From assembly GCA_003118195.1 (NCBI GenBank), contig BEXV01001802.1, positions 2,039 through 17,219 on the forward strand: DNA of 15,181 nucleotides. The letters are read 5' to 3'. Source of the stretch: Hemicentrotus pulcherrimus (taxonomy: Eukaryota; Echinodermata; Echinoidea; Camarodonta; Strongylocentrotidae). The notes under the pieces are model-generated. The model ran no database searches. It saw nothing but the letters and a program-made list of their open reading frames with translations, and was not told the DNA's origin. Positions 9,401 through 15,181 of the stretch are shown one piece after another. Within the stretch, counting starts at the first letter, position 1; the number at the start of each line of letters is the position of its first letter. A program made the position numbers and the translations under genes.

Positions 9401-12400
9401 AAACTGTCAATAATATAGCATGGTTGTGATACTTTATAGGATATATCTCACAAGGTTTTCATTGTTGATGCTAGGACAATTTAACATGAAACTAAAATTG
9501 ATTATACTTCTTCTGCCTGCCTATTGTCTACACAATTTTATCAATCGTGTCATCAACTCTTACATTTTCCAGAAATTGAAGAGATCCTCGATCGTTCACA
9601 ATACTCAATAAACGAGACAAAGTGCATTTCATCTGGAGGGTATGGAATAGTTTACGAGGGCAAATGGAAGGGCAAGATTGTGGCTGTGAAACGTGTACAA
9701 CCGGTTGAGAAATCCATGACTAAGTCGCTTGAGAGGGAGATTAGAATAAATGCGTAAGTGGATTTGGAATAACATCCCTGACACATAAGTATTTTCTAGA
9801 GTTAGAACTGTGTCAATTCAAAGCAATATATTCAATAGGCACTGACTGCGTACAATCATAATTCGGTGGCTAAGCAATGGCCTCGTTACTGTGAGGCCCC
9901 AGGATCAAAACTGTGTCGATCAGCTATTTGTAGTGTCCTTTTGTGAGGCATTAATCTTCATTACTGTCAGTTATGACTTAAGAACGTAGGTCCAAGTTGA
10001 TTAGCATAGTAGCCCACACATGCTTTCGCAGACATGCAAAACAAACAATCTGAGAATGTATACTATTATTGAGATCTATTAGGAATAAATCATTGTCAAA
10101 ATCATTCCATTAATTGGGGTAAAATATTTATTCCACTTTTATGACCAACAGTGTGTATGTAATACACACAAGCACAAGATATAATGATATTTTCAGTACA
10201 AGAAGAATTTGTTTTACACATTTTCTCTCCTAGGGATTTGTTAAATAGTGATTTTATTTGACTTAGAAAATTGTTGAGCATCAACATAATTATAATAGCA
10301 TATCATATCCCCATTAAATGTGGCAGGGCGCAAAAAAGAGAACACGGATAATTATAAACAGGGCTTGCTTTTTGTTTTACTTAGCTACTCTTTTTCTTTC
10401 ATTTTTTTCTCTCGTGTATTCCCCACAATTTACTTTCCAAATTTTGGAAATGTTTTACAGGCATGTGAATCACCCCAACATAGTAAAGTTGAATGCGTAC
10501 TCGAAATTTCAACCCGGAACGACGAGTGATCTATGCTTTGACCTCATCATGGAGGTTATTCATGGCTTTACTCTGTATGACGCTGTGTTCGAAAAGAAAT
10601 TGGGGTACCTGGTAAGGAAAACAATGACAAATTTAAAATATTCAATGCTTATTGGGCTATACGATTACATCATGGTGATATTGTTGTGTCCACTGCTAAT
10701 GATTAGGAAAACATATCTCCAATTGGCAACATTTTAAAGATGATGCATAATAATCCGGTTTGGAGCTATAGTACGTGCATGACCAGATCAAGATCGACTG
10801 TACCAAACTGTGAGGTCCACCGAGTTGAGGCTCCCCGTCACCACCAGACATTAGTATATACAATACTTTGTGCTTACATTATCAGGGGTATAAACTCTCA
10901 GTAATCTTTATTGAGGGTGTGTAGTCCTGAAAAGGACTGTTGGTGTAGTCTTGAAAAGAATGTTGGTTATCTTTCTTAGCTATAGCTGTAAGGAGAACTA
11001 TAGCGCTAGGAGAGGAAGAGGGGTGGGAGTGGCTCGACGTTTTGTCTTTTTTATTGTTGCTCTTTTCTTTTCTTTTTCAATACGTCTTTTTCGTTCTTTT
11101 CTTCTTCTCCTGCTCATTCTCGTTCTCCTGCTCCACCGTTTTTTTCTTCTCCTCCCTTTCCTTTTCTTCTTCTTTTTTCCTTCTTTTTTTCCTCCTCCTT
11201 CTATTTTTTTTTCTATTTCTTCTTATTCTTCTCCTCTTTTTTCCTTTTCTTCTTCTTTTTTCCTTCTTTTTCTCCTCCTCCTTCTAATTTTTTTTCTATT
11301 TCTTCTCATTCGTCTCCTCCTTTTTCCTATTCTTCTTCTTTCTTTCCTTCTTTTTCTCCTCCTCCTTCTAATTTTTTTCTATTTCTTCGTATTCTTCTCC
11401 TCCGTTTTCCTATTCTTCTTCTTTTTTTTTTTGTTCTCCGTGTCCTCCTCCTTCTTTCGTTGCATGCAACCTACAGACAGGCCGCTGTGAAGAAAGGTTA
11501 CGACTACAAAGTAGGGAAAAAAATATCTTTGTTTATGTTCATTGCAGCAAACTGATCGCGGGAAACTGACTACAGCCATGAAGGTGTCTGATGCAATCGC
11601 CCATATTCACGCCAAAGGATTCACTCATTCGGACATTAAACCTGACAATATTCTGGTAGGTCCATTTTCTATATACATTTATATTTTAAAGAAAATACTG
11701 TTGTTTTTGTTAATGAGTTTCTTCGATTTAATTACTTTAAGGACCAAACCAACATCTCACTTTACCCTGTGATTATTGTTTATACAGTGTGCTCTCGGAG
11801 TCAGCTGTAGATCTGTCTAGTTCAGTAAATTCCTAAACGGTATTTCAACTCTTTTAATAAGTTCATTTGTATGAAAGAAGAAAAATAAGAGAAGCAGAAT
11901 TGCGAAAGTTAGATATGAATCGGACTAATAATAAGAAAGTTATGAATGTTTGATCATTAAGTCCATGCCAATCTCAAATTGGCAGTTTGGTCAGTGGATT
12001 GTGACGTCCTTGCGGATAACTCTTCAGTGTGTCGTTTATATATATATATATATGTAAAACATATCATTAATTTCTGTTATTTCTCTAAAGTGCCTTTGTG
12101 CCCTGTGACAAACGTGTGAGCACACTTGCTGTAACTATACTGTATAGGAAACTACTTTATTTCAATTCAAAGCTCAGCACAATGATTACGGCTTAGATAC
12201 AAAACATAATGATATGCGTCTACAGAAAAAACAATAAAAACATGCATCTTAAAGAGAAGGTTGAATTCTGAGAAAAGGTGAACAATAATTTGTGAGCATT
12301 ATCATTGTGTAATGCAAGTGTGGAAGAACATCAGATTTAAAACAAAATGTACCTTGAAAAGCATGGATCTTCAAATGCCATAATATTCTAAATATGGCAC

Positions 12401-13248
12401 GAAACATCAATCGGGACGGATTTTTATGCCACATGTCCATGTAGTCCCATATACAACTTTCTGTGTATACAGTGCTATTGATTGGGCCAAATTTATCACC
12501 ATGTTAATGATTCCAGAACTTCGGGGGGAGGGGTGCTGGCGATGTTTATTTTCTTTCAAACATAATTATTCTTGTTTAATATTTTCTTCATACTACTTTT
12601 TTGGCAATGAAGTCTTTTCATTTTTAACTCGGATGAGCACACCTTTCATTTTAACATGTGCCCCTTTTATTTTCTAATAAGTGCCCCTTTTCCTTTTGAT
12701 AAGTGCCCATCATGAGAGAAACAACTAAGCAACAAACAGAACTTGGTCACTTTTTGTTAGCATTCTTGCCCTCTAATATTTTTTACTCCATTTCTTAAAC
12801 ACTAAAGATCAGGAAATTTGACAACGAACCATTCGTCTGTGATCTAGGGTTAGGCCATGGAATCACTCGTTCGAAGATTACATCACCGGGAATGCGAGAT
12901 GTAATACCGAAGTGGGCCCCTCCTGAGTCTTTCGACCAAGACTACTTGGCGACCTATGAAGGAGACGTATGGTCACTGGCCTGTGTTCTTCTGGAACTGT
13001 TCACTGGGCATCGTCTTTGGGAGAAAGTCGCAAGGGCGGGCAACGAGCATGTTCAGGAGCTCGCAATTAATCAAATTTTGAAACAGTTTATTCGTGGCAA
13101 ATTCACACCCGACATCCTCTCCCTTGTTGACATCGCAGTTGTCCATGATGCTCTCCAAAGTTGCTTTACCGAAAATAAACAGAATCGGCCATCCGCTAAA
13201 AACCTCACCGCGATTTTTGAAAAAGCCTTGTCGTCGGTCAACGAGTAG
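1546..13248 (+). CDS. NACHT-protein kinase fusion protein (NLR-like, LRR-less), nine coding exons
   Basis: Spliced CDS joined from 1546-1559, 3065-3285, 3692-3761, 5531-7515, 8653-8841, 9573-9753, 10461-10611, 11548-11655 and 12808-13248; 3360 nt, 1119 residues plus TAG. Every junction is GT/AG and keeps frame (intron phases 2,1,2,1,1,2,0,0). Seen: N-terminal region 1-102 of unknown fold; NACHT with Walker A GPHGVGKT (181-188), Walker B-like ILVILDN (257-263), winged-helix/HD2-like part ending in LSPLFQQRLAAKHF (534-547); Pro/Ser/Thr-rich linker (about 735-826); protein kinase 836-1115 with K866, E882, HSD 964-966, N971, DLG 985-987, APPE 1010-1013, DVW 1026-1028 and R1100. Family knowledge: NACHT proteins are nucleotide-driven oligomerisation switches; kinases of this type phosphorylate Ser/Thr. 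Inference: cytosolic innate immune sensor or adaptor that activates its own kinase by clustering. No signal peptide or membrane segment is seen. The gene model lacks transcript support here; the kinase and NACHT parts are secure, the first exon less so. Confidence 0.85.
2294..2426 (+). repeat. Degenerate ~22-bp tandem repeat, copy A
   Basis: About six units with a period of 22-23 bp, each opening with a variant of ATAAGTGCCCC. The last three cores start at about 2363, 2385 and 2407; earlier ones at about 2295, 2318 and 2340 are more decayed. The same unit and period recur in intron 8 (12605-12718), on the same strand. Confidence 0.65.
2660..2785 (+). repeat. C-run, poly(A) tract with N, then AT-rich microsatellite
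   Basis: A run of C to 2666 is followed by an almost pure A tract from 2667 to 2736, interrupted by C2679 and an unresolved base N at 2733, and then by (AATA)/(TAAA)-type repeats. The form resembles a retroposon tail, but no matching head or target-site duplication was found. The length of the A-tract is likely unreliable in the assembly. Confidence 0.6.
3065..3285 (+). CDS. Exon 2: N-terminal region of unknown fold
   Basis: The acceptor CTTTTCAG ends at 3064 and the donor GTAAGA starts at 3286. The exon is 221 nt, entering in phase 2 and leaving in phase 1, and encodes residues 5-79 of the model. It begins polar (GSSSQDETNKT) and then runs into a likely helical stretch with FGVPNPYIYKFLETCDASHL and a leucine-rich end (LLMELLSLPP, residues 62-71). 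I recognise no Death, DED, CARD, Pyrin or TIR signature, although an alpha-helical death-fold domain too divergent for eye recognition is possible. The reading frame is open through the exon and closes soon after the donor. Downstream neighbours place it as the N-terminal module of the NACHT protein, where NLRs usually keep an adaptor-binding domain. Confidence 0.75.
3286..3691 (+). other. Intron 2 with trinucleotide microsatellites
   Basis: A 406-nt intron, GTAAGA to CCTTCAG. It holds an imperfect AAT/GAT-type trinucleotide tract at about 3343-3416 and a cleaner (ACT)n tract of about nine units at 3448-3475. Open frames reading through these repeats on both strands are low-complexity artefacts. 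Confidence 0.7.
3692..3761 (+). CDS. Exon 3: short linker before NACHT
   Basis: The acceptor CCTTCAG ends at 3691 and the donor GTAAGTTT starts at 3762. The exon is 70 nt, phase 1 in and phase 2 out, encoding about residues 80-101 (DQAQAAIPSRVQ followed by NVHETNRKLN). It is hydrophilic and probably helical, connecting the N-terminal region to the NACHT exon. Joined to exon 4 it reads KLNNIMMECSEQ without a stop. Confidence rests on two good splice sites and the phase match on both sides. Confidence 0.75.
4911..4941 (+). repeat. CT-rich microsatellite
   Basis: A short pyrimidine tract dominated by CT dinucleotides, within intron 3. Confidence 0.8.
5100..5169. repeat. 70-bp near-perfect palindrome (fold-back)
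   Basis: Two 35-nt arms (5100-5134 and 5135-5169) meet with no spacer at CTG|CAG. By hand pairing, 31 of 35 positions are Watson-Crick, one is G-T and three are mismatches (5118/5151, 5119/5150, 5123/5146). It could be a fold-back or MITE-type element, or a hairpin in the transcript. No flanking duplication was seen. Confidence 0.8.
5531..7515 (+). CDS. Exon 4: NACHT NTPase, winged-helix and HD2-like region
   Basis: A single 1985-nt exon encoding residues 102-764. The acceptor TCTTGTAATAG ends at 5530 and the donor GTAAGTAA starts at 7516. Walker A GPHGVGKTT lies at 5766-5792 and the Walker B-like ILVILDNYPKW at 5994-6026. A sensor-1-like strand LTLLVATTSGG spans about 6093-6125, and MAASPVLLSIMCQ at about 6285-6323 matches the NACHT proline region. 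KQLSAVAFSCYLKG to LSPLFQQRLAAKHF is the usual winged-helix/HD2 pattern of animal NLRs. An acidic, Ser/Thr-rich insert (residues 398-458) separates the two halves. The last 200 residues are helical then polar, ending in a basic KRRLS patch (749-753). No LRR is present. One large exon for NACHT is common in invertebrate NLR genes. Two in-frame ATGs at 5535 and 5538 could serve as an alternative start. Confidence 0.93.
7516..8652 (+). other. Intron 4
   Basis: An 1137-nt intron, GTAAGTAA to TAATCCAG. It is AT-rich with T-runs (about 8028-8038, 8235-8247) and an A/C-rich stretch (about 8066-8120). No gene or clear mobile element is seen. Confidence 0.65.
8653..8841 (+). CDS. Exon 5: Pro/Ser/Thr-rich linker
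   Basis: The acceptor TTTCTAATCCAG ends at 8652. The donor GGTTAAAA (from 8842) is weaker than the others but gives the exact phase needed. The exon is 189 nt (63 codons), phase 1 on both sides. It encodes a low-complexity, probably disordered tether with runs such as KFPPQSTQVVEEDIAFPYP and PDSSTSSPANTAQP, joining the NACHT part to the kinase. Because it is a symmetric exon, skipping it would keep the frame. No catalytic residue lies in it. Confidence 0.8.
8842..9572 (+). other. Intron 5
   Basis: A 731-nt intron, GTTAAAAT to TTTTCCAG. The donor deviates from consensus. No repeat, RNA gene or coding exon is recognised inside it. Confidence 0.6.
9573..9753 (+). CDS. Exon 6: kinase N-lobe (glycine loop, VAVK lysine, alpha-C)
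   Basis: The acceptor ATTTTCCAG ends at 9572 and the donor GTAAGTGG starts at 9754. The exon is 181 nt and encodes residues 827-886. It holds the glycine-rich loop ISSGGYGIVYEG (845-856), in which the usual first glycine is serine, the beta-3 lysine in VAVKRV (K866), and the alpha-C helix LEREIRIN with the salt-bridge glutamate at E882. These are subdomains I to III of a eukaryotic protein kinase. The exon ends inside alpha-C and the next one supplies HVNHPNIVKL. Confidence 0.93.
9754..10460 (+). other. Intron 6
   Basis: A 707-nt intron, GTAAGTGG to TTTTACAG. It contains a tRNA-like segment (about 9864-9950). The rest is AT-rich without a recognised feature. Confidence 0.65.
9864..9950 (+). 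mobile_element. Candidate tRNA-derived SINE head (degenerate)
   Basis: TGGCTAAGCAATGG (9867-9880) matches the pol III box A pattern. It is followed by a potential anticodon-like stem GGCCTC/GAGGCC (9879-9884 with 9893-9898) and a weak box B-like AGGATCAAAAC (9901-9911). The order and spacing resemble tRNA-derived SINE heads of marine invertebrates. It is too decayed to be a functional tRNA, with no acceptor stem pairing seen. Family assignment and 3' end are unknown. Confidence 0.45.
10461..10611 (+). CDS. Exon 7: kinase subdomains IV-V (hinge)
   Basis: The acceptor TGTTTTACAG ends at 10460 and the donor GTAAGG starts at 10612. The exon is 151 nt and encodes residues 887-937. AHVNHPNIVKLNAY is the classic end of alpha-C plus beta-4. 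DLIMEVIHGFTLYDAV is beta-5, hinge and alpha-D, which places a methionine (M917) at the gatekeeper position before E918. The frame stays open for some 120 nt past the donor, so retention of the intron 5' end would add residues before a stop. The phase-0 junction to exon 8 is consistent. Confidence 0.9.
10612..11547 (+). other. Intron 7
   Basis: A 936-nt intron, GTAAGGAA to CATTGCAG. Its second half is dominated by a polypyrimidine tandem repeat (11041-11463). The first half shows no gene or recognised element. Confidence 0.7.
11041..11463 (+). repeat. Polypyrimidine minisatellite, ~84-bp units
   Basis: About 420 nt almost entirely C and T on the + strand. The landmark CCTCCTCCTTCT starts at 11191, 11274, 11358 and 11444, giving a period of 83-86 bp and at least three clear units in the second half. 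Shorter TTCT/TCC repeats fill the first part. Open frames through this tract are Ser/Phe/Leu low complexity and not coding. Confidence 0.85.
11548..11655 (+). CDS. Exon 8: kinase catalytic loop
   Basis: The acceptor TTCATTGCAG ends at 11547 and the donor GTAGGT starts at 11656. The exon is exactly 108 nt (36 codons), phase 0 on both sides, residues 938-973. It holds alpha-E (TTAMKVSDAIAHIHAKGF) and the catalytic loop HSDIKPDNIL with catalytic D966, K968 and N971. The HRD arginine is replaced by serine, which makes this a non-RD kinase; the DxKPxN pattern points to Ser/Thr specificity. Skipping this exon would keep frame and remove the active site. Confidence 0.93.
12037..12053. repeat. (TA)n microsatellite
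   Basis: About eight TA units in intron 8. Confidence 0.85.
12605..12718 (+). repeat. Degenerate ~22-bp tandem repeat, copy B
   Basis: At least four units; ATAAGTGCCC cores start at 12677 and 12699, a preceding ATGTGCCCC core at about 12655 and a decayed ATGAGCACACC at about 12632. Units run on as CTTTTNNTTTT-like spacers. This is the same unit and strand as the intron 1 copy, and both arrays end with a core followed by an ATG-containing GAG motif. Confidence 0.65.
12808..13248 (+). CDS. Exon 9: kinase activation segment, C-lobe and stop
   Basis: The acceptor ACACTAAAG ends at 12807, with a weak pyrimidine tract further upstream; the stop TAG is at 13246-13248. It encodes residues 974-1119. 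VCDLGLGHG carries the metal-binding DLG (985-987), then the activation segment up to WAPPES (APE equivalent, E1013), alpha-F EGDVWSLACVLLELFTG, and the C-lobe arginine in NRPSAKN (R1100). The protein ends with LTAIFEKALSSVNE just after the kinase fold, so there is no C-terminal CARD, Death domain or LRR. All C-lobe subdomains are present with normal spacing and there is no internal stop, which argues against a pseudogene. Confidence 0.92.
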   Translation: MRKFDNEPFVCDLGLGHGITRSKITSPGMRDVIPKWAPPESFDQDYLATYEGDVWSLACVLLELFTGHRLWEKVARAGNEHVQELAINQILKQFIRGKFTPDILSLVDIAVVHDALQSCFTENKQNRPSAKNLTAIFEKALSSVNE

Positions 13249-14230
13249 CCGATCTAACCAACGGAAATCACCTTGGATTTGAAATTGTTTGATGAAAACA
13301 GCGCTGTACACATAAACCGCCTTCCCCAAATCGTACAAATTTTTCGGCCACATTTTGATCATTTGGTTTCCTCAATGACTTCTTTTGGGTTCGGGTATGA
13401 CCCGTTTTTTGTTGCTGTTGCTGGTGGTGGTGGTTGTGGCGATGCCATTGTATTATTTTTTAATGTGTGGAGGTCTGTGTGTTTGGTGTTGATACAGTCT
13501 GTATTCAGTGCGTATTATGAAAGAGTTTACCCAATATGATGAGTAGCTTCTAATTAAGAGTTATAACATATGGGTCCTCAAATCATAATGTATTGTCTTG
13601 CATTTGGGTTTAGTAACCTTTCAGTTTTCATTCTCTATTAGAGATAAACACCTTATGCTCCTTAAGCGTGTGAAATGGACAGGCCAGCAGAGAGAACTTA
13701 GGTTTCATGAGAAAAGTAGTTAGTATAGGCTGATAAAATAATTAAAGGTTATCTTGTGGATTGAAACAAGGTCATGTAAAAGCCTAGATACATTGCATCA
13801 TTTCAAACAATGAAGCACTGAAGCACAAGGCATAAAAACTGTCAAAGGGATCTAGACCAAAGAAGCACACATGCATATTGCCTGACCCACATTGGGTCCT
13901 AATTAAGCCCAAACTTGAAACAAGGCGATTGACACTTTTTAAAGACCCTGGTGCTCATTTATCCGAGGCAGAAATGTTACGAATATGGTATCAATAATAG
14001 CAAATAAGTTACTCTTTATCATAAAATCAATTGCAAAGTCAAATTGGTTATGAATTTTTAATTAGGAGCTGCAAAAGTTGGCTACACTTTGTGTATACGC
14101 ACTGTACTAGCAAGCGAACTTGAAAGTACTGTATAGTTCATGAGTCCATGTACATTGAACGTTCCCCCTGATGAAATTATTATTTTGTTAACATGTGATT
14201 GTTTGTATCAATAAAGTAAGAAAATTGTTA
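13249..14230 (+). other. Predicted 3' UTR
   Basis: Non-coding sequence from the stop to the first well-formed poly(A) signal. A GGT-type trinucleotide patch lies at about 13420-13440. The 3' end is set by the AATAAA at 14210; a weaker ATTAAA at 13741 could give a shorter form. Confidence 0.5.
14210..14215 (+). terminator. Poly(A) signal AATAAA
   Basis: The first canonical AATAAA after the stop codon, followed about 20 nt later by a GT-rich stretch (GTGTGCTGT, from about 14236) that fits a downstream element. It would end the transcript near 14230. Confidence 0.5.
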
Positions 14231-14672
14231 ATGACGTGTGCTGTAGAGCATAGCACTAAAATAAATTAAAGAAATAAAAAAAAATATGACTGCTCAACAG
14301 CAATCAAACGTCATAATCTATTTGCTGAAATTCTGTGTACATTTGAATGTTCAATACCATCATGTTGAAGTGTATTATTTCTAATTCTGTCCCCTTCTAA
14401 AGATGTTTTAAGTAGTGTCATACAATCTTCGCAAATCCATCGTTGATCACATTTATATCTTTGATTCATATAATAAGCTTCAAAAACGTACGTCTATATC
14501 TATCTTTTGTTTTAGACGCCATTTCCCCCCTGTTAATCTCTCTTCCTCATTTTGGGATTGAATGACCTTGTTATTATTGCGATACATGAATGTGTTTATA
14601 CCTGATGTTAATTTATTTGTAAATGTTATATAGTACTTGAATTATCAAACTTATAACTTGATCATTTGTATG

Positions 14673-14703
14673 ACCATGGAGATAAAAGAATTATCTCCAT
14701 GGT
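14673..14703. repeat. Perfect 13-bp inverted repeat with 5-nt loop
   Basis: ACCATGGAGATAA (14673-14685) is the exact reverse complement of 14691-14703, with loop AAGAA. It lies past the predicted poly(A) site, so it is probably not in the transcript. Confidence 0.85.
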
Positions 14704-15099
14704 ATGACCATCAACCTCACAAGCCTCAGTAGGCTTTTAATGATGTTCTTTTTTATTCTTCTTAGTTTATATGAACTCATTTATATTTTAACTTCAAATG
14801 CTTTGTGTATATATGTTTCGCATGTCTTCTTATCTGAAGAACGAATACAGAATAAACACCATAACATACTTGAAACGTAAATAGTCGAATAAATACTTAT
14901 TACCCCTTTACTTGATGTTTGTTATATCCTTGATTAAACTCTTTGGAAGTGAAACTCTTTATCTCCCATCTTGGATCTAAAGAATGTCTTACTTGTAAAA
15001 AAGGACTTGATTAGACATCCTTTGTTTTCCGACGCTAATTAAATCTGTATTTCAACATACCAGTTTCACCTAAATAAATCAACTTATTAACTGTCACCA

Positions 15100-15121
15100 A
15101 TATATATATATATATATATAT
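15100..15121. repeat. (TA)n microsatellite
   Basis: About eleven TA units near the window end. Confidence 0.9.
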
Positions 15122-15181
15122 TTATAAAATGGCTCTAGTATTTTAAGCATCGTGATTGGTCAATACGCGTCACATGACATG

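Larger units (their letters stand above)
11656..12807 (+). other. Intron 8
   Basis: An 1152-nt intron, GTAGGTCC to CACTAAAG. It holds a (TA)n tract (12037-12053) and the second copy of the ~22-bp tandem repeat (12605-12718). No coding content is recognised. Confidence 0.65.
14231..15181. other. Downstream intergenic region, no gene seen
   Basis: AT-rich DNA containing a 13-bp perfect hairpin (14673-14703), several further AATAAA strings and a terminal (TA)n tract. No coding exon or RNA gene is recognised. Confidence 0.6.

Noticed and set aside
9864..9950. Functional tRNA gene
   Set aside because: No acceptor stem or T-arm pairing could be made and box B is poor; a SINE remnant is the better reading.
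10318..10460. Hydrophobic open stretch directly before exon 7 that could extend the kinase exon
   Set aside because: A good TTTTACAG acceptor at 10460 fits the phase from exon 6 exactly. The upstream part is a T-rich intron end.
10951..11490. 179-codon Phe/Leu/Ser frame resembling a membrane protein
   Set aside because: It is a direct product of the polypyrimidine repeat in intron 7. Hydrophobicity follows from TTC/CTT/TTT codons.
1546..13248. Possibility that the kinase or NACHT is a pseudogene
   Set aside because: No frameshift or stop occurs in nine exons, all junction phases match, and the catalytic residues are kept.
12973..13362. 129-codon minus-strand frame
   Set aside because: It is the antisense shadow of exon 9, which has clear kinase C-lobe motifs on the + strand.
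1..15181. Bacterial-type systems (CRISPR, operons, phage or plasmid features)
   Set aside because: The intron-rich gene, poly(A) signal and microsatellites show eukaryotic DNA. The 22-bp arrays are degenerate tandem repeats without unique spacers.

Overview
The window looks like animal nuclear DNA. It is AT-rich (my estimate is roughly two thirds A+T), has long non-coding stretches and many microsatellites, and carries one intron-rich gene whose exons have clean GT/AG borders and matching phases. The domain content (a NACHT ATPase of the invertebrate NLR type) and the repeat style suggest a marine invertebrate deuterostome, most likely an echinoderm such as a sea urchin. That taxonomic call is inference, since nothing here fixes the species.

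I see one gene, on the + strand, and it appears complete. I assembled it by hand from nine coding segments: 1546-1559, 3065-3285, 3692-3761, 5531-7515, 8653-8841, 9573-9753, 10461-10611, 11548-11655 and 12808-13248. All eight junctions are GT...AG and stay in frame. The sum is 3360 nt, an ATG start, 1119 codons and a TAG stop. The order is: a short N-terminal region of unknown fold (residues 1-about 102), a NACHT NTPase with winged-helix and HD2-like parts (about 175-660) carried on one large exon, a Pro/Ser/Thr-rich linker (about 735-826), and a complete protein kinase domain (about 836-1115) split over four exons. No leucine-rich repeats are visible, so the kinase sits where an NLR would normally carry its sensor.

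The kinase has the ATP-site lysine, the alpha-C glutamate, the catalytic aspartate and the metal-binding aspartate. It has HSD instead of HRD (a non-RD kinase) and DLG instead of DFG. Non-RD kinases are typical of innate immune signalling (RIPK family, IRAK1, plant receptor kinases). The gene therefore reads as an NLR sensor/switch and a RIPK-like effector in one polypeptide, comparable to the separate NOD1/2 and RIPK2 proteins of vertebrates. This is the main find of the window.

Layout: 1-1495 upstream, no supported gene; 1496-1559 first recognised exon with a start-stop uORF; introns 1-8 fill the space between exons and hold the repeats; 13249 to about 14230 is the 3' UTR with an AATAAA at 14210; 14231-15181 is downstream, no gene seen. 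The repeats include a degenerate tandem repeat of about 22 bp that occurs in both intron 1 and intron 8, a 70-bp near-perfect palindrome in intron 3, a tRNA-like SINE head in intron 6, a 420-bp polypyrimidine tract built of about 84-bp units in intron 7, a long poly(A) with an unresolved base in intron 1, and several microsatellites.
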